From Laburnicola sp. R22_1 (lineage: Eukaryota > Ascomycota > Dothideomycetes > Pleosporales > Didymosphaeriaceae): 64,000 nt of DNA. Positions 56,768 to 64,000 of the stretch are shown piece by piece. The notes below the pieces were generated by a model. The model saw only the letters and a list, made by a program, of their open reading frames with translations, ran no database searches and was not told the origin of the DNA. Every line of letters starts with the position of its first letter. The stretch's first letter is position 1. Where the stretch lies: NCBI GenBank assembly GCA_014281115.1, contig JACONQ010000016.1:248001-312000 (forward strand), written 5' to 3'. The position numbers and the translations under genes were made by a program.

Positions 56768-59700
56768 ATGTTGCTGTCAACGCTCCGCGACTCAACGATT
56801 GTGTTGACTAATTACACTAACTATACACTATGGCTGCAGCAGCTAAAAGCGCGATGCGAGCTAATAGATATATGGCCTATTATTAATCCAGACGGAGCCA
56901 AACTCCCACGCGAAAAGCCGACACCGCCGTCGCCGCTAGAAATAGCGAGTTACCAGCCGATTATCCGCGTAAACAACGACAATTAATAGAACCCTCTAAC
57001 ACGCCTATTAGAGCTATCAAACTTAGGCCTTAAGGCATATAAGGAGGATATTAAGTTCTATAAGATATAGCTTAAGGACTACAAGATTAAGGATAAAGAA
57101 TACTAAGAAGAGAGAATAAGTCTTAAGAAAGTAATTATCTATATCCAATCTACTATGTCGCAACACCTGCAACGTAACTACTACAAGCCTAGAGAGCAGA
57201 TCCGAAAATGGATTAAATCTCTAACGCAGACAGTAGGCGTTAATAAGGAAGACGAGCGGGATAGGGCGAGAGCACGATACCTACAGGCTCTTAAGCTAAT
57301 AAGACAACCCTTAAACTGGGATACCTGGCTAACTAAGTATGATCAGGCAGCTACAGAAGCAGAGACGAACAATGTCGCTGAAGTACAATTAATCCATAAT
57401 ACTATAAAGGACTTCCTGACTGCGATTATAAAGGCTGCCCCTACCTGGGGCGTGTCCTTTTAAGAAACTGGACGCCGAGATGCAGATATAACAAGGAAGG
57501 AGATAATAAAACGCTTCTAAGAATATATAGCAATACTCCACCTAATTAAGGGCAAATAGTATAGGGGCGCCTTTGCTGCTAGTGAGCCATCTCTCGCTGC
57601 TAGTGGTGCATCCACCCTAGGCACTAATAGGGACGCCTCTTACGCTGCCGAAGACGCGCCATCTTCTACAAATAACTAACGTGGATGGGGGAGACCTTAA
57701 TAAAAACGATCCTTTAGTTAAAGTACTATATCCAAGCAGTCCTTAATAGAGGATACAACAGTAGTTAAAGGCAGAAAATGCCCTGCTTGTAGACAAAGGC
57801 ATAGTCTAAAAGACTGCTTCTACGCATACCTAGATTATGCACTAGAGTAGTTTAGGCCACAACTTGGCTTTACAGACATGGTATAATATAGGATCCAAAA
57901 TAATTCAGATCTATAAGAGGAGATAAGGAAGGTGAAAAGACTAAGGTCTTAAACACCTAGAATCAAACTATCGCATACTCCTACTCCAACCCAAATTACT
58001 AAGGTTACTAACAATAAATGACTAGATAGCAGACGAATCACTGTCCTCTTAGCGAGCTTTAATGCTATCGCATCTTCCTACTACTTAGACCCGAATACCT
58101 ATCTACTACGTTACTTCGCGATCCTCGATTCTAGCACAACATGCCACATCTTTAACGATATTAACCGTTTCGTCACGATGCGACCACCGTCGCCAGGAGA
58201 CTTTATATAGGCGGGATCATCACGAGTTTGGATAAGGGGATATGGGAGTGTCTATCTACACGTCAAGAGCGTACACGGAAATAGGGTACTAAGGCTAGAC
58301 AACATCGCCTACTGCCCTAATCTGCTATGCAATCTTGTGTCCTTCCAATTACTCCGCAGGCAAGGCCTCTGGTGGGACATAAAGGCAGATCCAATAACAA
58401 TTAAGAGAAGGGACAATACAGTCCTAGCTAACCTTCAAGAACTCTATGGTTAATGGGTACTAGAATACATGCCCAAACAAAATCGTACTATACACAATAG
58501 TACGTATGCCACACACAAAATTACAACGCGCACCGCACAAGGTGCGCAGAAGGCAGACGCTATCACATGGCATAAACGACTAGGCCACCCAGGTCCTCAG
58601 GCACTAGAACACACTGTGAATCACTGTGAGGGGGTGCGCCTTAAAGGACTTACTATAGTCCAATGCGACGCCTGCGGCAGATTAAAGCTTAAGCGACAAA
58701 TCAGATAATAACCTAGGCAAATTAACAACAGTCCTGGCGAGAGAGTTGCTATAGACTTTCACGATTATGAAGATCAGAGCTTCACTAGCGAGAAAAGCCA
58801 GATGCTCATCACTGATCGATTCTCAGGCATAGCTTGGGATTTCTACCTCAAAGACAATCGACCAGCACGAACAATTATTAAGTTGCTAAAGGAATTTGTA
58901 CTATTCATAAAAGTACAATTCAATGTAACAGTTAAGGTTATTAAATCCAACAATGAGATCTTTTTAGTCAAATAAGACGTTTATAGGTGGTGCGTTAGTG
59001 AAGGTATTGTTATCGAGCCTTCAGCACCTGATACCTAAGCTCAAAATGGAGGAGCTAAACGCTTAGGGGGTGTAATCAAGGAGAAGGGTCGTGCAATGCG
59101 ACTTAACGCCAATCTCCCTTTTAACCTATAGCCAGAAATCACACGAGCGGCTGTATACCTATACAATCGAACTCCGAACTACGCTAACTAATGGCGATCA
59201 CCACACAAAGTATTCTTTACGATAGTTGCTTTCCAAAACGGCATTGTCACTTAACCAAAGAAACCAAACCAGGCTCACCTCAGGGCCTATAGCTGTAAAG
59301 CCTTTGCCTTAACTAACAATACTAAACGCAGCAAGAGCAAGCTCTAAAGGTTAGACCTAAAGGCATAGGTTAGATACCTAGTGGGCTACCAATTATCAAA
59401 CATCTGGAGGATATGGATCCTACCACTCAACAAAGTCATCAGTACACGCGACGTTATCTTTGACAAAGATAAGGTGTTCTTAGGTAAAACAGAGGACCTA
59501 TTAGACAACCTTATGCACAGCACTACTGAAGAGATTGCTGCATGGACCCAATTAGTAGAGTTGCCACCTCCACTACCTGAGCAAGAAAACACTGAATCCT
59601 TCTATAAGGATAAGTTAATTACTAACACCCGCAATCGCGAGGATGAAGAAGAAGACCCGCTAGGGTATTACTAAGGGAGGAAGATCAATTACACCTACCC

Positions 59701-61561
59701 AACACCACCAGTAACACCTCCGCCTGTCGCATTACTTGTCCAATTAATAGCGAGTTTCGAACACGATTAACACGACCAGTTACCTATTGGATTACCACAG
59801 CCAGATCAACGCGCTGTGCTATAGGCAGCCGCTTTCCTAGCAGGTACACAAGCAGGAAGCAGAGGCAAGTATAAGGGGAAGCCGCTTAACAAAGCTCAAT
59901 TCAATCGCATGCTCGCAATAGGATAGAAACCCCACCAAAGTCAATTACCAGAACCTCTATCTAGCGGAACACGGATAGACAATCACCCGCTATTCAACAT
60001 GTGGAAGGAGGCTAAGCAGGTACACCTATAAAGCCACAAGGAAATGAAGTCTTGGAGTGAGGTGTCTATTACCCCAGTGCGATCACGCGGCCACCAAATC
60101 CTCAATTGCATGTGGGTGTATACTTACAAACTTGACAAACATTATCGATTTCAGAAGTGCAAGGCTAGGTTAGTAGTGCGCGGAGATCAACAACGCCACC
60201 TTACTACTTAAGACACCTATGCTGCAACCCTCGCAGGACGATCATTTCGCCTGATCATGTCCATGGCAGCTCGATACGACCTAGAGCTCAGCCAGTACGA
60301 CGTCACCAACGCTTTCGTCCATGCGAATCTGGATAGAGAACTCTACATAAGAATGCCGCGAGGTTACACACGACCTGGCACTATCCTACAGTTGCACAAG
60401 GCACTGTATAGTCTTTAAATCTCACCACTGCTGTGGCAGAGAGAATTTACTAGCGCTCTCAGGGATCTTAGTTTTACTACAGTCCCTTATAAGCCTTGCT
60501 ATATGATTAAAGATGGTATTATTATCTTCTTCTATGTGGACGACCTTATTGTCGCCTACTCTAAAGATCAGAAACACGCTGCTAACGCAGTGATGGAAAA
60601 GATAAGTACACAGTTTATCCTTACTGGTGGTAATGATCTTTAGTGGTTTCTAGGGATTGAAATTGTTAGAGACCGTGCAAACAGGCAACTCTAGCTGTCC
60701 CAGGCGTCCTATATAGACAAGATTAGTCGCCTAATTGACCGACGCGACCTTAAACACGATACCCTAATGTCCACAGTCGAACTACTACCCTAAGAAGGAC
60801 TTGCTACAAAGGCTGAGATTAATTGATACTAGCGAAAGATTGGATTAATCCTTTACGCCGCAGTAACCACACGCCCTGATATCGCATTCGCAAGCTCTTG
60901 ATTATCGCGATTCCTGTCAAATCCTAGCAAGGAGCATCACAACGCCGCCGACCGCGTACTGCTTTACCTGTCCTCCACCCGATCATTAGGGCTACGCTTT
61001 GGAGGAGCAGACACTTATAAGGTTGCTAGCGATGCCTTGTTCGCTAACAACACCCTCGATAGAAAGAGCTCACAAGGATACATTATTAAGCTGTTTGGTA
61101 GTCTTGTTGCCTAGAAGGCGAGCAAGCAAGACATAGTTACTACCTTAACAACTAAAGCTAAGTTACTAGCCCTTTCACAAGTTGCAAAAGAGGCACTCTT
61201 TACCTCTTAGTTAATTACTAAACTCAAGATTACACTCTTCCCATTAATAATCACTATTAACTGCGATAATCAACAAACTATTCGACTCATTATCGAAGAA
61301 ATCGCCAAGTTACAGACTAAGCTCAGGCACGTCGATATACACAATTATTGGCTTTGACAAGAAGTAGCTTGTGGAGCTATTAAAATCCAATACTAATAAT
61401 TAGAAGAAATAGCAGCAGATGGCCTCACAAAGGCTCTGCTAGCTGGAAAATAGGCCAAGTTTGTAAATTAACTTGGACTTGAAGACGTTAAGGGTAGGAT
61501 CACCAACCACAAGGTCGACCTGGACGAATTAGAACAAAGGATGGAAGCTTTTGGACTATAA
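56768..61561 (+). pseudogene. gag-pol polyprotein of Copia D with in-frame stops
   Basis: One frame from ATG 56768 (MLLSTLRDSTIVLTNYTNYT) to TAA 61559-61561, about 1,600 codons, broken by many in-frame stops; the long open pieces I checked (56768, 57155, 58469, 59381) all share the frame. Gag matches that of C in layout. The zinc-knuckle region (CPACRQRHSLKDC) is near 57780-57820. Protease (ILDSSTTCHIFND) is near 58125. Pre-integrase is HKRLGHPGPQALEHTVNHCE...CDACGRLKLKRQ. Integrase has VAIDFHDYED with later catalytic positions partly altered. RT has CKARLVVRGDQQ and FFYVDDLIVAY near 60525-60560. RNase H shows ASDALFANN, where an Asp is changed. Confidence 0.88.
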
Positions 61562-61610
61562 GCAATAGTACAGCTGCGAAGAATTAGGTCCAGCTTAGGA
61601 TAGCTCCAAG

Positions 61611-61621
61611 CTAAGGGGGTG
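61611..61621 (+). other. Polypurine tract of Copia D
   Basis: CTAAGGGGGTG abuts the 3' LTR. Confidence 0.65.
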
Positions 61622-61856
61622 TGTTAGATAGACGGTCACTGTGCATTCCAGTGATAATCTCTCTGTGAAATACACTGAGGAGGCTGGCGCACTACTGTTT
61701 TGTATTGCCCCTGTACTATCCTAGATAGTACAAGGGCCTTAGCATAGATAGAAACTTCTTGCGATAGCTGGGCTTCTCCATCACAATAAATCATTACAGT
61801 CATTAATTCTCATTAATATATTATCTTAAAGTGACAGAACACTATCAAATCTGACA
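61622..61856 (+). repeat. 3' LTR of Copia D
   Basis: 235 bp, TGTTAGATAGACGG...AATCTGACA. Followed by ATAGC. Confidence 0.93.
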
Positions 61857-61861
61857 ATAGC

Positions 61862-63399
61862 GCATCTCTGCCTAAGTTAAAATAAACTCTAATATCTTAA
61901 CAACGTCCTAGTCTAATAACGCTAGTAATAAAGCCGCGTATAAGAGCTACGTAAGAAATCTATAAAGGCGTTAGTCTATTTGGCGTGTTGGCTATAAGGG
62001 TAATCTTGCCCCAAGCCTTAATTTTGTATTAGTGTTTATCTGCGCTAATTATTATGCCGGTATCCTTACCGCGCTCCTACTCCCAGTCTACCTAGTTGGG
62101 AGAATTAATAACATGGGTGTTAGAGCCAGAATCGACAATCTATTAGTCTCGTAGTAATATAGTGTCGTTATTAATTACTATAATAGTTAGATTAAAACTA
62201 TTATTAGTAAATTGCTCCTCTAAGACGCTATTAGATTGTATATCTAGTGTAATTATTACTATACTATAGAGATTGTAGACAAAGGCAGCTTTACTATAGC
62301 TAGGTAGATTACTATTATCTAGTTAAATTATTATAGTTGTTGTAGGCGTTAAAGGCGTTAAAGACACTAACTTTAACAAAAGAGACTTATTTATTCTATT
62401 AACTACTTACTATACTTGCTTAAGTAGCTTCTTATTTTATAACGCTTAATCTATACACTAACAAATAGTGGAATCTTTATAAAAGTTATATGGACAATAA
62501 AGACTATTCTTATTAAGATAGTAGTATTATCTAAACTAGTGTATTAAGCCGTAGAGATAAGTTAGTATAGTAGGCTTATTATTTACTTTGTTATCGCTCT
62601 GAGTCTTTACTATGCCCAAATCGCTAGCCATACTTATAAGCTTTTAAGATAATAGTTAAACTTAACAATAGTATGTTGTATATATAGCGACGTAGTTCTC
62701 TAGTGTTACTATCTCTGTACCATTATTCTCCTAGTTAAATAGCTCGATAAGCTTAGGTGTAGCGTAGTTAGGATCCACGCCTTTAATTGCCTATAAATCC
62801 TCCTGCGCGCGCGTGCCTTTAATATTAGGCAGATTAATCTTTATGTATTAATTAGTTATCTTAACCTATAAGTGTAACTAGTCTTTAATATTGCGCGACT
62901 TTAGTGGAATATAAAGACGCTTATATTTATTAATTAGATTATATTAGTAAACTATTATTAATAGCGTAAAATGCGTCCTAAGAGTAATAAGCTGCGCATG
63001 TAGCGTGTCTTTGTCTTATATTAAATAAATATGACGCTTATTAATTGTCTTACTAATCTCTATATTTAGGTTTTAAAGGCCCTGCTTCTTTTTATTATAA
63101 TTAGCAAGGTGCTTATTATAACAATTGTATGCAAAATAATAGCGTTAGAATTTAATATTGCTAAGGTTAGTATTAAGATAGTGCTTGCCAGGCTCCTTAT
63201 TAACTTTATAAGGGTGCGCTATAGGCTTTATAGGCTCTATTAACTCTAGTAGATTAGCTATAGTAATATCTAGGTTGTAGTACTGCTAAAGCTCTTATTA
63301 TTATGCTACGTCTTTACGCAAATAGATTTATGCCTACTAGTTCTTAGGCTTGCTAAGAACAACTATAATATATATTATTATAGACTCTTTTGTTGCCAT
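61862..63399 (-). pseudogene. E fragment: protease and gag
   Basis: Minus-strand reading from ATG 63399 (MATKESI) through decayed gag to a Copia protease motif around 62150-62090 (IVDSGSNTHVINSPN). A zinc-knuckle remnant (CPYNFYKDSTIC) is near 62490-62455. Stops are very frequent. Confidence 0.78.
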
Positions 63400-63591
63400 T
63401 GTATTACTTATTGCGAGAGTTATATATGAGTATTACGAGATTGTTTGTGTGAGATTGCTAGATTAATAGATTGTAAGATTATTATTAGATTACTAGATTA
63501 TTAAATTGCGGAATTATAAAAGTTGTAAAGTTATTATAAATAATTATAGTTAAGTAGGCAGCCTTTAGTAGGTGTAGACTAGGCTTATAAC
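63400..63591 (-). other. 5' leader and RIP-altered PBS of Copia E
   Basis: Contains repeated AGATTRTTAGATT-like units (63440-63520). Next to the LTR, the sense strand reads GTTATAAGCCTAG, the initiator-Met PBS motif with G-to-A/C-to-T changes. Confidence 0.55.
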
Positions 63592-63746
63592 TATTAGATT
63601 ATTAAGATTCTTAGGTAAAAGTTAAGGCAATTGTTAATTATAACTATTAAGCTATAGGAGCCCTATATACTTCTAAGTAAAGTCCGGGCCAAGGCGCTAA
63701 CGTAATTATAGTACTGCTAACGTACTTACCTAAAATCTATTACACA
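63592..63746 (-). repeat. 5' LTR of Copia E
   Basis: 155 bp, partner of 41031-41185. Confidence 0.85.
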
Positions 63747-64000
63747 ATTAAAGTCTAAGATTATACTAGCGCATAGTAATACGTTATATTAGTAGTGATT
63801 TGGCTACTAGACTTGTTGTAAAACCTTAATAACTATGGCGGCTAAGACTATAGTAAATAAAGAGCGCGTGGAATTAATGCGAAGCCTCCTAATTGGCCCT
63901 AATTCTCTTCTTTGTAAGACATTCGACTCTATCTAGTAACTTAATAACGCGATATAGTATAGTATAAAACATAATAAAAGTATAAGATAAATTTATCTAT
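63747..64000. other. AT-rich flank at the right edge
   Basis: No motif recognised. Possibly the continuation of an older repeat into which E inserted; composition resembles 39250-41030. Confidence 0.35.

Larger units (their letters stand above)
56492..61856 (+). mobile_element. Copia LTR retrotransposon D (relative of C), RIP-decayed
   Basis: 5,365 bp, TSD ATAGC (56487-56491, 61857-61861). The two 235-bp LTRs differ at a handful of transitions (for example TGTCAGATA versus TGTTAGATA). It shares PBS and polyprotein layout with C but carries many more stops and is more AT-rich, so it is older or was hit harder. Inserted between the integrase and protease parts of E. Confidence 0.94.
41031..63746 (-). 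mobile_element. Nest 3: old Copia element E interrupted by G (with A1) and D
   Basis: Minus-strand Copia element defined by two 155-bp LTRs (41031-41185 and 63592-63746). After removing G and D with one TSD each, 5,394 bp remain. The remaining pieces are 41186-41809 (3' end), 53757-56491 (RT, integrase) and 61857-63591 (protease, gag, PBS), in the right order. Heavily RIP-altered: YVDD reads YVNN, and stops are everywhere. No matching TSD was found (CGATT left, ATTAA right), so either the target copies have diverged or one end was replaced by recombination. Confidence 0.8.

Noticed and set aside
41026..63751. TSD for element E
   Set aside because: CGATT on the left and ATTAA on the right do not match even after allowing C-to-T and G-to-A changes.
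1..64000. CRISPR arrays, bacterial operons, riboswitches or a biosynthetic gene cluster
   Set aside because: No regularly spaced repeats, Shine-Dalgarno-led gene chains or cluster enzymes were seen; everything points to fungal nuclear DNA.

Overview
The window is nuclear DNA of a filamentous ascomycete (Pezizomycotina; a dothideomycete-like fungus is my best guess from the style of the host proteins). Evidence: short GT..AG introns of 50-75 bp, compact GC-balanced host genes, fungal DUF1593 and DUF7025/AAA proteins, and large AT-rich blocks of retrotransposons whose genes are broken mostly by C-to-T/G-to-A nonsense changes, the signature of repeat-induced point mutation (RIP). Nothing bacterial, no CRISPR and no tRNA or rRNA gene was seen.

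Layout. 1-3973: host segment with the 5' tip of a minus-strand gene (1-55), a 253-aa minus-strand protein gene (737-1498) and a divergent 531-aa protein gene (2112-3707). 3974-26798: nest 1, one old minus-strand Copia element (A2; TSD AATAA on both sides) cut into four pieces by a plus-strand Copia B (4229-10282, TSD GATAG), a minus-strand Tad/I-like LINE (11178-17072, 15-bp TSD) and a plus-strand Copia C (19972-25500, TSD CTTAC). 26799-31956: host island with an intact-looking three-exon gene (27430-28018), a decayed plus-strand gene (28092-29642) and a decayed minus-strand DUF1593 gene (30070-31589). 31957-36216: nest 2, a minus-strand pogo/Fot1-like DNA transposon carrying a second plus-strand pogo-like element (32134-34266). 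36217-39250: second host island with a spliced gene of unknown function (36355-36830) and a RIP-like AAA-ATPase pseudogene (37430-38830). 39250-41030: AT-rich relic of unknown class. 41031-63746: nest 3, an old minus-strand Copia E interrupted by a minus-strand chromodomain Ty3/Gypsy element G (41810-53756, TSD CTAAA), which itself contains Copia A1 (48107-53455, TSD TCAAG), and by plus-strand Copia D (56492-61856, TSD ATAGC). 63747-64000: unassigned AT-rich flank.

The nesting arithmetic closes: taking the insertions and one TSD each out of A2 leaves 5,322 bp, against 5,349 bp for the intact relative A1; E becomes 5,394 bp; the outer pogo element becomes about 2,125 bp against 2,133 bp for the inner one. 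About 50 kb of the 64 kb is therefore explained by nine elements. Order of arrival: A2 before B, LINE and C; E before G and D; G before A1; outer pogo before inner pogo.

Most notable points: the Gypsy element carries an 11-nt primer-binding site exactly complementary to a stretch inside its own LTR (Tf1/sushi-type self-priming); the Copia elements appear to use tRNA anticodon-arm fragments, initiator Met for A, B and E but Lys(CUU) for C and D; A1, C and D keep one continuous reading frame broken only by in-frame stops, whereas B has identical LTRs yet several frameshifts. Family names of host proteins come from memory of motifs, not from a search.
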